From contig VBGR01000034.1 of assembly GCA_005880695.1 (NCBI GenBank), positions 62,001 to 126,000 of the forward strand: DNA of 64,000 bases, written 5' to 3'. Shown here one piece after another: positions 33,601 through 41,236 of this stretch. This stretch comes from Chloroflexota bacterium (lineage in GTDB: Bacteria; Chloroflexota; Dormibacteria; Dormibacterales; Dormibacteraceae). Every line of letters begins with the position of its first letter. The first letter of the stretch is position 1. The position numbers and the translations under genes are program-made. The notes below the pieces were generated by a model, which was not told the origin of the DNA, did not search any database, and saw only the letters and a program-made list of their open reading frames with translations.

Positions 33601-34138
33601 AGCGGGCCTGGACAAATCCGCACCGCGGGTCGTCGAAGCCGCCTACGGTGCGGCGTAGGAAGTCCGGCCCGGGCACCGAGTCCGCGTCGAAGACAGCCAG
33701 GAAGGGCGCCGGAGACAGGGTCAGGCCGTGAGCAAGCGCGCCCGCCTTGTAGCCGAGCCGTGAGCCGCGCCGGACGTGCTGGACCCGGATGCCCCGCTCC
33801 TGCCAGTGCGCGGCCCGCTCGGCCACGATCGCGGTCGTCTCGTCGTCCGAGTCGTCGAGGACCTGGATCTCCAGCCGGTCGGCCGGCCAGTCCAGGCGCG
33901 CCGCGGCGTCGATGACCCGCGCCGCCACGTACTGCTCGTTGTAGATCGGCAGCTGGACGGCCACCGCCGGCTCGCCGGCGTCGACGGTCCGGGGCGGCGG
34001 GGGCGGCTCTAAGCGCGCCGCCAGCCAGCTCAAGAAGAGGAGGTTCACGCCGTAAACGAAGAGGAAGGCGCTCGAAAGGGCGATCAGGGCGAGCGCGACC
34101 GGAGTCAAGCGTCGAAGAGGGTGTAAGGACGCATGCAC
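30644..34138 (-). CDS. Fusion of a cellulose-synthase-like GT2 with a GT39/PMT-like glycosyltransferase
   Basis: This 1164-residue protein joins two enzymes. Residues about 1-480 form a processive GT2: a first membrane helix ([20 protein letters not shown]), QVLDDSDDE, VFDADSVPG, LTEDLDLSY and RRQQARWATGS (the D, D, TED and QxxRW motifs), then several helices. Residues about 490-960 form a GT-C-type membrane domain with PTPFEDSYHHWLIAANL near its start, as in GT39 family enzymes that use polyprenyl-phosphate sugars. A soluble beta-rich domain ends the protein (about 985-1164). GTG at 34138 is the start; a TTG at 34108 overlapping the upstream stop is the alternative. The operon context suggests synthesis and transfer of a membrane-linked glycan; the product is unknown. 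Confidence 0.85.
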   Translation of the reverse strand: MHASLHPLRRLTPVALALIALSSAFLFVYGVNLLFLSWLAARLEPPPPPRTVDAGEPAVAVQLPIYNEQYVAARVIDAAARLDWPADRLEIQVLDDSDDETTAIVAERAAHWQERGIRVQHVRRGSRLGYKAGALAHGLTLSPAPFLAVFDADSVPGPDFLRRTVGGFDDPRCGFVQARWSHLNEPYSWFTRLQALMIDFHFLVEQAVRPARGYLTNFTGTAGIWRRAAIESAGGWRAETLTEDLDLSYRAQLAGWGACYVEEVAVAQELPVSVGGYRRQQARWATGSFQTAYLLLGTVFKSSISWAARFQAALHLLAYLAPVLMLVQVSSFVVLLFDLDAADSDYAFLRIPVIVSILSLAPVVGFAVAQARRGRVWWRSLPGILGWSFVGAGTSLTVFLALIRSLRSGGEFQRTPKFRIEERGQEWRDGAYVSALDPIAPLELLFGLLAFALASLAAARGWWLVVIYSGLFGGGFFFLGGLSLAQSLQVLTLRRLGRGALARLRLAIPLLVVLTPPAALLLALAQLPTPFEDSYHHWLIAANLAQTGRLRDPLFGMEDTWLPGYHLVAALVLKVFGVWQLGLLRFLNVSVALATLALVYRIAGSPSRGRLAVLLTALNPVFVLTATSVVAEPLLTLALTGATAAALARRLRIAATLAALACLTGTKAWLWLLAVAGVLLLGAARQTGKRPLLRWLAPALALLAVLQVTLGAATNSVARAAQEVTSAAGRGSLAADPGLRVEELLFYFGLASLPLVGLALFGLRREIADPAGRRRLTLVYLPAFVYLGAIAVLVFGGAYSGSHRYLYPALPALGLLAAAALDRRAAPAALLTATASALLLIAYLPVLVGFGHLNQGLTAAGRSLAGVPGTLLTDSPVVAYASGHSPSDIVGSRDLPAGRAAAVTWMEKRGVTAIAVEDIDYYRAAQVLPDLTAGSGGAPFLPLAGRDDFQVPGGKPVHTYLLVTSRPAPAGKTAHLAHGLSVAGLAGEGVGFGVPLAQYPDGAVFAGSVSWSGSWRAVYNLDTMVGDARHQYRFEKVPTRGRVTVDYSLAGNRVKVVVSAVDLAPGFGHVVLLNEQSSRFDDLAATSVTSNGDRIGIWSPVDGSWARFRSAAYGLEWSLAALPDAQLLAGREFQPPVLDWSGLEYSFGPGFAGESYEITIQGAR

Positions 34139-35001
34139 GCGCGCACGTAAGCGACTCGCGCGAGGGCGTCCGGCCGGTGCCGCCGCGTCCACTGCATGAA
34201 GCGCCAGGCCGTGGCCCCGACCCCGTGGGCGGGCCGGTCCAGCCAGGCCGGGAAGAGCCAGTCCGGGAGCCGGCTGACCACGTCCGCGGTGGCCCCGATC
34301 CGGCCCTCCAGCTGAGGGAAGTGCTCGAGAAGCCGGGGGTTGGCCGAGACCACCTCCCGAAGCAAGGCCCCTCCGAGAAGGGGCTTGGCGACCAGCAGCT
34401 CGTAGGCCATGTCCTCGTCCTGGCGCGCCAGCGGGAAGCACTGCGAGCGCTCCAGGATCAGGTTGGCCGTCATCACCCTTGGCGCAAGCGGCCTGGTCGT
34501 ATGGGTGTCGACCGGTTTGCCGCGATAGCGGCGAGCAGACAGGAGGGCGAGTAGGTTCAGCGCGACGTAGGCGAGGTGGCGCCGGCCATCTTCGACCACC
34601 AGGTTCAGGTCGATGTCGTCGGCGGGCGCGAAGCCGCCAGAAGCCAGAGAGCCCGCGACCGACACGCTGAGCACGAATGGGCAGAGCCGAGCCAGGCGCT
34701 CCGCGAAATGGCGTGCCTCCCCCAGGAAGAGTGCTCCGGCAAGGGCGTGGGAGGCCTGGCGGCGGCGAATGGAGTCGGGCCGGGCGCTGCTCCCTGTTGT
34801 CACGACCAGGCCCTCGGCGAAAGCCAACCGGCGGCTGGCGGCGACGACGCCAGGGACCGCCTCCGGGGGGAGCGGGCCGCCCAGGCAGACGCTCGCGAGC
34901 CGATCGGGCGGCAGGGCGTAACCACGCCGCTCCAGCAGTTCGGTCGTACGGAGCAGGCGGTCCTCGAGACTCGGACGTGCAAGTACGGCGGCGACAGCCA
35001 C
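34105..35001 (-). CDS. Nucleotidyltransferase-domain protein
   Basis: The 298-residue protein has a pol-beta-type nucleotidyltransferase core: SVAGSLASGGFAPADDIDLNLVV (about 112-134) with the GS and DxD motifs. An N-terminal helical region and a C-terminal part with several conserved aromatic residues (FPAWLDRPAHGVGATAWRF) surround it. The third catalytic acid is not obvious. It is the first gene of the operon, overlapping the glycosyltransferase start, and may activate or modify a sugar or lipid. It is larger than toxin-type MNT proteins. The start is GTG at 35001. Confidence 0.7.
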   Translation of the reverse strand: MAVAAVLARPSLEDRLLRTTELLERRGYALPPDRLASVCLGGPLPPEAVPGVVAASRRLAFAEGLVVTTGSSARPDSIRRRQASHALAGALFLGEARHFAERLARLCPFVLSVSVAGSLASGGFAPADDIDLNLVVEDGRRHLAYVALNLLALLSARRYRGKPVDTHTTRPLAPRVMTANLILERSQCFPLARQDEDMAYELLVAKPLLGGALLREVVSANPRLLEHFPQLEGRIGATADVVSRLPDWLFPAWLDRPAHGVGATAWRFMQWTRRHRPDALARVAYVRACMRPYTLFDA

Positions 35002-35032
35002 AGGGCGTTCAAGGGGTGATACGAGCGCCGGT

Positions 35033-35038
35033 TACTCT
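35033..35038 (+). promoter_or_regulatory. -10 element of the DUF885 gene (leaderless)
   Basis: TACTCT is followed by 6 bases and the GTG at 35045, with no ribosome site between. Confidence 0.5.
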
Positions 35039-35044
35039 CTGCGG

Positions 35045-36664
35045 GTGCCGCGCGAAGCCTTTGCGGAGAGCGTCGCGCGGTTCCTCGACGAGGAGTTCGC
35101 CGAACGGCCGGTACTGGCCTCGAGCCTCGGCCGGATGGAGGCCGCCGGCGAGCTCGATGACCTCTCGCAAGCCGCCTTTGAAGGGCGGGCAGCGCGCGTG
35201 GCGCGCTGGCTGGACCGCCTGGCCAAGATCCCGGCGGAAGGTCTGGACAGAGACGACCAGGTCGACCGCGACCTGCTTCTGGCCGAGCTCCGCGGGCGAG
35301 CCGTCGAGACCGAGTGGCAATCCTGGCGGCGGACTCCGGACGGCTATGTCGGCCTGGGGCTGGCCGGCGTCTTCACGCTCTTCCTCCACCGTCTGCTGCC
35401 CGAGCGGGAGCTCGCGGCCGCGGCCGCCGCCCGCCTCCGGCAGGTGCCGAGGGCCCTGGACGAAGCCCGTAATAACCTCGACCCCGAGCTCTGCAGCGGC
35501 CTCCTCGTGAAGCGGGCGATGGCCCAGTGCCAGGCGGCAATCACCTTCGCCCGCGAAGTGGTCCCGGCCGAGGTCTCCGAGGAGGCTCTGGGCGCGAACC
35601 TGGCCGTCGCCGGCGAGGCGGCCGCGTCCGCCTACGAGGGCTTCATGCCCTTCCTGGAGGACCTGGCCGCCCGGGCGGCCGGCTCCCCCGCCCTCGGCGA
35701 AGAACGCTACTCGCGCCTCCTGCTCTCGAAGGAGCTCCTGCCCTGGGATGCCAGGCAGCTGCGGGATAGAGGGCGGCGCCAGGTCGACCTCATCGCCGAC
35801 CGGCTCGCGGAAGAGGTGGACGGCCCCTGGCGGGAGCGCGTCGAGCGCCTCCGGGAGCAGCGCCCGACCACACCCGAGGAGATGCTGCGCGCTTACGAGG
35901 CGGCCGCCCGCCGCGCGCGCGAATTCATCACGCGCTACCGCCTGGTGACCCTACCGGAGGATGAGGAGTGCTCGGTCGAGCCGGCGCCGATCTTTCAGCG
36001 AGTCATCCTCGCGGTTGCCTCCTACAGCCAGCCGGCGCCGTTCGGGCCCTCCCGGCGCGGTCGCTTCTTCGTCCCCTGGCCGCCACTCGGCGCCAGTCCC
36101 TCGGAGGTTGCCCAGCGTTTGCGAGCATCGAGCTTCTACCGCATCCCGACAACCTCGGTCCACGAGGCCTACCCGGGTCATCACGTGCACCTCGTGAGCG
36201 CGCGCGAAAACGCGCGGCCGCTGCGCGCGGTTGTGGGCACCAGCTTTTTCTCGGAAGGCTGGGCCCTCTACGCCGAGCAGATGATGGCCGACCAGGGCTT
36301 CTACCTGGAGCGCGTGGACGAGCTCATCGGCCAGCTCGAGGCCCGGCGCTTCCGAGCGCTCAGGATCGTCCTCGATACGAGCCTCCACATCGGCGACATG
36401 GAATTCGAGGAGGCGGTCGAGATCCTGGTCCGGGAGGCCGGCTACCCGGAGCCGACCGCTCGGGCAGAGGTCTTGAGGTACTGTGCCGCCCCGACGCAGG
36501 CGGTTTCCTACCTGACCGGCTGCCTGCTGATCGAGGCATTGAAGGAGAAGTTCCTGGCGACCGGGCAGGGAGAGCTGAGGGACTACCACGACCGCCTGAT
36601 CAGGCTTGGGCGGGGTCTCCCGATGCCGCTGGCCGAACGATGCCTCCAGCCAGCCGAAGAATGA
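35045..36664 (+). CDS. DUF885 family protein, putative zinc peptidase
   Basis: The 539-residue, mostly helical protein belongs to the DUF885 family, related to M3/M32-like gluzincins. The zinc motif is VHEAYPGHHVHL (about 378-389), giving HExxxHH, and EGWALYAEQMM (about 407-417) carries the second-shell acid. Other members are large soluble or lipoprotein peptidases of unknown substrate. No signal peptide is visible, so it should act in the cytoplasm. The 3' end overlaps the convergent TetR gene by 65 bases. Confidence 0.85.
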   Translation: MPREAFAESVARFLDEEFAERPVLASSLGRMEAAGELDDLSQAAFEGRAARVARWLDRLAKIPAEGLDRDDQVDRDLLLAELRGRAVETEWQSWRRTPDGYVGLGLAGVFTLFLHRLLPERELAAAAAARLRQVPRALDEARNNLDPELCSGLLVKRAMAQCQAAITFAREVVPAEVSEEALGANLAVAGEAAASAYEGFMPFLEDLAARAAGSPALGEERYSRLLLSKELLPWDARQLRDRGRRQVDLIADRLAEEVDGPWRERVERLREQRPTTPEEMLRAYEAAARRAREFITRYRLVTLPEDEECSVEPAPIFQRVILAVASYSQPAPFGPSRRGRFFVPWPPLGASPSEVAQRLRASSFYRIPTTSVHEAYPGHHVHLVSARENARPLRAVVGTSFFSEGWALYAEQMMADQGFYLERVDELIGQLEARRFRALRIVLDTSLHIGDMEFEEAVEILVREAGYPEPTARAEVLRYCAAPTQAVSYLTGCLLIEALKEKFLATGQGELRDYHDRLIRLGRGLPMPLAERCLQPAEE

Positions 36665-37172
36665 GCGCCGCCACGGCCCGCGGCGAGCGGCGGCCGGCGA
36701 GCGCGTCGTAGACTTCGAACCCGGTCAGAACGGCCAGCGCGTCGGCTGCCGAGGCCAGGCTCAGACCGTCTTCCAGGCGGCCCCCGTCGAGCAGTTCCGA
36801 GGCGAGGGCTCGCCAACGATCGCGCCGCCGCTCTTCGCGTTCTCCGATCACGTGGCCCAGGTCGCGGTCGAGGACGCCGTGGGCTCGGAGCGCCCTGAGC
36901 ACGTCCCGGTCGGCCGCCCAGGCTGCGCAGCTCGCTTCGACGGACTCTTCAAGGCCGCCCGCCGAGGGCGCCAGATCGGGATCGCCCAGCAGCGCTTCCA
37001 ACAGGCCTCGACGCGAGCCGAAGTGGTAGTAGACGGTAAGGCGCGATACACCGGCCGAGCGCGCCACCTCTTCGAGGCTGACGGCCTGGCCGCTGCCGAG
37101 CAAGTGGCGCCCGGTGCCGAGGAGGACCTGGCGAGTACCCGCGCCACGGGCCCTGGTAGGCATCCTATACAT
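36600..37172 (-). CDS. TetR-family transcriptional regulator
   Basis: The 190-residue repressor has the TetR DNA-binding domain: SLEEVARSAGVSRLTVYYHFGSR is the helix-turn-helix (about 32-54). The C-terminal ligand domain is helical (GLEESVEASCAAWAAD onward). ATG codons at 37172 and 37163 are possible; GATAGT lies 9 bases before the second. Effector and targets are unknown; the downstream-facing neighbour is the DUF885 gene it overlaps. The last 65 bases run antisense to that gene's end. Confidence 0.88.
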   Translation of the reverse strand: MYRMPTRARGAGTRQVLLGTGRHLLGSGQAVSLEEVARSAGVSRLTVYYHFGSRRGLLEALLGDPDLAPSAGGLEESVEASCAAWAADRDVLRALRAHGVLDRDLGHVIGEREERRRDRWRALASELLDGGRLEDGLSLASAADALAVLTGFEVYDALAGRRSPRAVAALILRLAGGIVRPAASGDPAQA

Positions 37173-37204
37173 ACTATCTGAATAAATCTGCTCGTACTCT
37201 CCAG

Positions 37205-37510
37205 CTACGACCAGGTCTCGGAGGGGTCTTCGACCGGCGGCCGGCCGCCGCCAGGCAGCGGCACAACGTCGTAGCCCTGGGGTCGCAGCGCCTCTCGCAG
37301 CCACTGCAGGGCCATGGACTCGGTGTTGGCCCAGGTCTCCGGGTCGGCACCCGGGTCGCCGGCGTCGATCACGATCCGGCCCACGATCCGCAGCAGCCGC
37401 CGGGCGAGGGGCTTGGCGTCGGGTACCGACCACTCCAGCTCTTCCAGCTGCTTCGACAGTTCGAAGCAGGTCATGTTCAGGCCCTGCGCGGTGACGGGTT
37501 CAGCATCCAT
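37205..37510 (-). CDS. Small conserved-looking protein, unknown
   Basis: The 101-residue acidic protein has a helical start (FELSKQLEELEW) and a middle segment RRLLRIVGRIVIDAGDPGADPE, ending in a Pro/Gly-rich tail. No membrane segment or metal motif is visible. ATG at 37510 or the internal ATG 12 codons on are both possible. It lies 32 bases upstream of the TetR gene on the same strand and may share its transcript. I do not recognise it. Confidence 0.5.
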   Translation of the reverse strand: MDAEPVTAQGLNMTCFELSKQLEELEWSVPDAKPLARRLLRIVGRIVIDAGDPGADPETWANTESMALQWLREALRPQGYDVVPLPGGGRPPVEDPSETWS

Positions 37511-37530
37511 GGACCTACAGTGTCGAGAAG

Positions 37531-38922
37531 TTGATCAGCGCGCACGCGGACCTTGAACAGGACCTGCTGGCGGTCTGCCGGCGCTTTCGCGACCGCAGCC
37601 AGTACCTGGAAGTCCGGGTCGAGGAAGCGGCCTCGACCGACTTCGCCTTCCAGGGCCACGAACTGGAGACCCTGAACCGGCGCGAGGAGCGTGGCGGCGA
37701 CGTCCGGGCGCTGGTGGACGGCGCCTGGGGCTTCACCAGCTTCAACCGGCTCGACCAGCTGGACGAAATGGCCGCCGCCGCGGTCGACCAGGCCAAGCTG
37801 GCGGGCGGGGGACCCGTCAAGCTGGCGCCGGCAGACCCTGTCCAGGACCGCGTCCTGCTGCCCGAGTCTGCGCAGGCGGAGGAGCAGACCCTGGCCGAAA
37901 AGGTGGCCCGGCTGCGCGCGCTGAATGAGCTGATCCTGGGCTTTGGAGCGCCGATCACGACCTCGACCGCCTATTACGCCGATCGTCGGGCGCGCATCTG
38001 GCTCGGCACCTCCGAGGGCACCGCCATCCACCAGGAGCGCCTGGACGTGACAGCCGCGCTGGTCGCCACGGCGGCCGCCGAGGGCAGGGTCCAGAGTCGC
38101 AGCTTCAGCACCGGCTCCAGCGCGGACGCCTCCCTCCCGGAGCTCGACGAGGAGCAGGCGGTCAGCGTCTGCCGGGAGTGCGCGGGCCTCTTCCGCGCCC
38201 CCAAGCCGAAGGCCGGCGACTACCTGGTCGTGGTTGACCCAAGGCTGGCGGGCGTCTTCGCGCACGAAGCCATCGGACACCTGAGCGAGGCCGACCACCT
38301 GCATGAGAACCCTCAGCTCCGGCAGGTCATGACACTCGGCGCCGAGCTGGGCGTCCCCGAGCTGGAGATCTACGACACGGGCCTGGTGGCGGGGTCGCGC
38401 GGCGCGCTCCGCTATGACGAGGAGGGGGTGGCGGCGGGCCGCACCGACCTCATCAAGGGTGGCCGGGTGGTCGGCCGCCTCCATTCCAGAGAGACCGCCG
38501 GAGCCATGGGCGAGCTGCCGACCGGCAACGCTCGCGCCATCTCCTACCGGTACCCGCCGATCGTGCGTATGCGAACGACCGTGATCGGGCCCGGCCGGGC
38601 GACCCGGGCGGAGATCTTTCGAGGCATCGATCGGGGCCTCTACTGCGTCGGCTCGATGGGCGGCCAGACCAACGGCGAGATGTTCACCTTCTCGGCCGCC
38701 CTCGCCTACCTGATCGAGAACGGCGAGCCGGGCGAGCTGGTACGCGACGTGACGCTGACCGGCAACACTTTCACAACCCTGAAGAACATCGAGGCGATCG
38801 AAGACACGGTCCTGATCGAAGAGTCCGGCGGAGGCTGCGGCAAAGCCGGCCAGGGGCCGCTGCCAGTCGGCGACGGCGGGCCCCACTTGAGAGTCCGGGG
38901 GGTGCGCATCGGTGGTGACTGA
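37531..38922 (+). CDS. tldD: TldD-like metalloprotease subunit
   Basis: The 463-residue protein is the catalytic half of the TldD/TldE protease. The zinc motif is FAHEAIGHLSEADHL (about 244-258), giving HExxxH, and the family segments YDTGLVAGSRGALRYDEEG and GSMGGQTNGEMFTFS follow. In other bacteria TldD/E trims peptides such as microcin precursors and unfolded proteins. TTG at 37531 is the start, with TACAGT 9 bases upstream (37516-37521). It overlaps tldE by 11 bases. Confidence 0.93.
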   Translation: MISAHADLEQDLLAVCRRFRDRSQYLEVRVEEAASTDFAFQGHELETLNRREERGGDVRALVDGAWGFTSFNRLDQLDEMAAAAVDQAKLAGGGPVKLAPADPVQDRVLLPESAQAEEQTLAEKVARLRALNELILGFGAPITTSTAYYADRRARIWLGTSEGTAIHQERLDVTAALVATAAAEGRVQSRSFSTGSSADASLPELDEEQAVSVCRECAGLFRAPKPKAGDYLVVVDPRLAGVFAHEAIGHLSEADHLHENPQLRQVMTLGAELGVPELEIYDTGLVAGSRGALRYDEEGVAAGRTDLIKGGRVVGRLHSRETAGAMGELPTGNARAISYRYPPIVRMRTTVIGPGRATRAEIFRGIDRGLYCVGSMGGQTNGEMFTFSAALAYLIENGEPGELVRDVTLTGNTFTTLKNIEAIEDTVLIEESGGGCGKAGQGPLPVGDGGPHLRVRGVRIGGD

Positions 38923-40240
38923 CGAGCTGCTCCTGGAACAGGCTCTGGACCGGGCGGCCGCCGGGGGTGCTCGCCAGGCGGAGGTCTTCTTCGCCGAGGG
39001 CGCGAGCGACTCGGTCGACTTCGAAGCCAACCGGCTGCAGGGCATCGACAGCTCGAGCAGCCGGGGTCTCGGGATCCGCGTGCTGGTGGAGGGCCGCCTC
39101 GGCTTCTCCTCCACCTCGATCCTGGACCGCGTCGAGGACGCGGTGGATGCCGCCCTCGACACCGCCCGGCTGACGGAGGTCGAAAAACCCGGCTTCGATC
39201 TCCCGGCAGGGGAGCCGATCGAGGCGGACATCTCGGACCCGGCCGTCGCCGGTATCGGCGTCGACGAGCTGATGGAGTTCGGGCGGAAGGCGGTCGACCG
39301 CTTGCGACCTCTCGCCGACGGCGTCCTGGCCGGGGCGGGCGCCTCGAGGTGGACGTCGCACTGGGAGATCGCCAACAGCGCGGGCCTGCGCCGCTCCTGC
39401 CGGAAGTCGGGGTGGCAGTTCCACGCGGCGGCTCAGCGGGTGGAGGGCACGTCGATCCTCTGGTGCTATGACGGGAGCGCCTCGATGCATCGGGACGTCG
39501 ACGTCGACGAAGCCATCGAGACGACCGCGCAGAAGCTCAGGCAGTCCTTGAAGGAAGGTGTCCTACCGGCAGGACGGCACCCGGTGGTCCTGACGCCGGC
39601 GGCCCTGTCCTCGCTGCTGGGCAGCCTCCGCCTGGGCATCGGAGCGCGCGCCATCTACCGCAAGACATCGCCCCTGACCGGCCGCCTCGGGGAGCAGGTC
39701 CTGAGCCAGCTCCTGACGATTCACGACGACATCCGGCCCGAGGCGGGAATGGCCGGTGCGCCCTTCGACGATGAGGGCATCGCCGCCGCCCGCCTGACCG
39801 TACTCCAGGCGGGAGTACTGGAGACCTACCTGGCCGACCTCCGCAACGCCAGCCGGCTGGGCATCCAGCCCGGTCGCGCCAGCCGCGCGGGCTACGCTTC
39901 GGCTCCTTTCCCCGGGTCTCGCAACTGGCTGGTCGAGCCAGGCGACGCGCCGCTGGCCGAGCTGCTGGCCCAGGCAGCCGGCGGACTGATAGTGGACAGC
40001 CTGATGGGCATGCACGGATCCAACCTTGTCAACGGCGACTTCAGCGCCAACGTTGGGCTCGGCTTCGCGATCGGACCGGGTGGCGAGACGCTCTACCGCG
40101 TCAAGGACGCCGCCATCGCTGGCAACGTCTACGAATTGCTGGGGGCGCGCTTGCAGGCACTGTCGGCCGAGCGGAAGTGGGGCTATTCAGGGTCGGAACT
40201 GATGCCCTGGGCGCTGGTCGAAGGAGTGCCCATCGCGTAG
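38912..40240 (+). CDS. tldE: TldE/PmbA-like protease subunit
   Basis: The 442-residue partner lacks the zinc motif and keeps the PmbA architecture: FEANRLQGIDSSSSRGLGIRV near the start, and GLIVDSLMGMHGSNLVNGDFS (about 357-377). The two subunits form a dimer whose channel controls access to the TldD active site. GTG at 38912 lies inside the end of tldD, so they are coupled. No precursor peptide gene is obvious beside them. Confidence 0.92.
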   Translation: MVTDELLLEQALDRAAAGGARQAEVFFAEGASDSVDFEANRLQGIDSSSSRGLGIRVLVEGRLGFSSTSILDRVEDAVDAALDTARLTEVEKPGFDLPAGEPIEADISDPAVAGIGVDELMEFGRKAVDRLRPLADGVLAGAGASRWTSHWEIANSAGLRRSCRKSGWQFHAAAQRVEGTSILWCYDGSASMHRDVDVDEAIETTAQKLRQSLKEGVLPAGRHPVVLTPAALSSLLGSLRLGIGARAIYRKTSPLTGRLGEQVLSQLLTIHDDIRPEAGMAGAPFDDEGIAAARLTVLQAGVLETYLADLRNASRLGIQPGRASRAGYASAPFPGSRNWLVEPGDAPLAELLAQAAGGLIVDSLMGMHGSNLVNGDFSANVGLGFAIGPGGETLYRVKDAAIAGNVYELLGARLQALSAERKWGYSGSELMPWALVEGVPIA

Positions 40241-40327
40241 CTACCGGCGATGGTGCGCCGGGCCCGGAGTGCGTATTATTTGTGGCTCTCGCCCAAAGGG
40301 GGCCCGAGGCTGGGGGATTTCAAGACA

Positions 40328-40792
40328 ATGGACCTGACCGAACCCGTACTTCTCACGCAAGAGGGCCTGGACCGGCTCAAGCACGAGCTTGAGCAGCTCC
40401 GCCAGCGCCGCCTGGAAGCTGCCGACCGCTTGAAGGAGGCCTTCCAGCCGGGCGACATCGAGGACAACCCGGAGTACGAGCAGGCCAAAGAAGAAGTCGG
40501 CCTTGTCGACGGCCGGATTTACGAGCTCGAGGAGATGATCGGCCGCGCCGAGATCATCAAGGACAAGCACGGCAGCATCGCCGAGCCGGGGTCGACCATC
40601 GAGGTCGAGGATGGCGACGGCCACTCCGAGACCTACCACCTGGTCGGCGCGGTCGAGAGCGACCCGACCAGCGGCCGGATCTCTGTCGAGTCGCCGGTGG
40701 GCCGGGCCCTGGTCGGCAAGCGCAAGGGCGACAAGGTGACGGTGAACGTCCCGGCCGGGACTCTCACCCTGACGGTGAAGTCAGTCAAATAA
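40328..40792 (+). CDS. greA: Transcription elongation factor GreA
   Basis: The 154-residue factor has the N-terminal coiled coil with the acidic tip (GDIEDNPEYEQAKEE, about 43-57) that enters the RNA polymerase secondary channel to stimulate transcript cleavage. The C-terminal FKBP-like domain includes EVEDGDGHSETYHLVG and SPVGRALVGKRKGD. ATG at 40328 is preceded by GGGGGAT as ribosome site. TATTAT at 40274-40279 is a likely -10, leaving a leader of about 40 bases, in contrast with many neighbours. Confidence 0.95.
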   Translation: MDLTEPVLLTQEGLDRLKHELEQLRQRRLEAADRLKEAFQPGDIEDNPEYEQAKEEVGLVDGRIYELEEMIGRAEIIKDKHGSIAEPGSTIEVEDGDGHSETYHLVGAVESDPTSGRISVESPVGRALVGKRKGDKVTVNVPAGTLTLTVKSVK

Positions 40793-40808
40793 GGGTATAG
40801 AGAGCTGA

Positions 40809-41180
40809 GTGAGCTCTCATCCGGTCGACCTCTCCGAGGTCCACGCCTCCCTCGACCGCCTGCGCCGGCAGGTCTGCCACTGCGGCATGAAAGGCGAATG
40901 CCTCGGCTGCAAGGGCGTCGAGATGGTCCGGGCCCAGGTCGAGGCGGTGGCCGCGGCGGCCAGCCAGCCGGTTCTCTTCCAGGTCGCCCAGGAGGCCGCG
41001 ATGAAGGACATGGCGACGCAATTCGAGGGGATGGCCGAGCGTTTGATGAGCGATCCCGAGATCAGGCGCGCCGCCGAGGCGATGCAGGACCGGGTGATGT
41101 CCGACCCAGACACCCGGCGCCTGATCGAAGAGCTGATGCGCCGGCTCGGCCAGCAAGACCCCCCTCCCGCCCAGGAATAG
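40809..41180 (+). CDS. Small cysteine-motif protein, unknown
   Basis: The 123-residue protein has a cysteine cluster near the N-terminus, VCHCGMKGECLGC (about 22-34), with spacing C-x-C-x6-C-x2-C, which could bind zinc or an iron-sulfur cluster. The rest is helical and rich in Met and Ala (EAAMKDMATQFEGMAERLM). GTG at 40809 has TATAGA 7 bases upstream. It follows greA by 16 bases. I know no family. Confidence 0.55.
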   Translation: MSSHPVDLSEVHASLDRLRRQVCHCGMKGECLGCKGVEMVRAQVEAVAAAASQPVLFQVAQEAAMKDMATQFEGMAERLMSDPEIRRAAEAMQDRVMSDPDTRRLIEELMRRLGQQDPPPAQE

Positions 41181-41188
41181 GCACCAGT

Positions 41189-41214
41189 TCTCCCCCCGCT
41201 TTAACGGGGGGAGA
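41189..41214. terminator. Strong hairpin between convergent genes
   Basis: Ten-base arms TCTCCCCCCG and CGGGGGGAGA flank the loop CTTTAA. It lies between the cysteine-motif gene and the convergent secreted-protein gene and can terminate both. A further GGGGGG run follows at about 41222. The C-run/G-run layout resembles dispersed extragenic repeats, but only one copy is in this window. Confidence 0.6.
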
Positions 41215-41236
41215 TCCAAGAGGGGGGCGTCTGGGC

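Noticed and set aside
31674-33623. A 649-codon frame within the glycosyltransferase fusion in another frame of the same strand
   Set aside because: It is Pro/Arg/Gly-rich with no motif, while the chosen frame has GT2 and GT-C motifs throughout.
37977-40240. TldD/TldE considered as part of a peptide natural-product cluster
   Set aside because: No precursor peptide, modification enzyme or exporter lies next to the pair; greA and tetR neighbours give no support.
41189-41214. C-run/G-run hairpin considered as a transposable element end
   Set aside because: There is a single copy, no flanking direct repeats and no transposase; a terminator is simpler.
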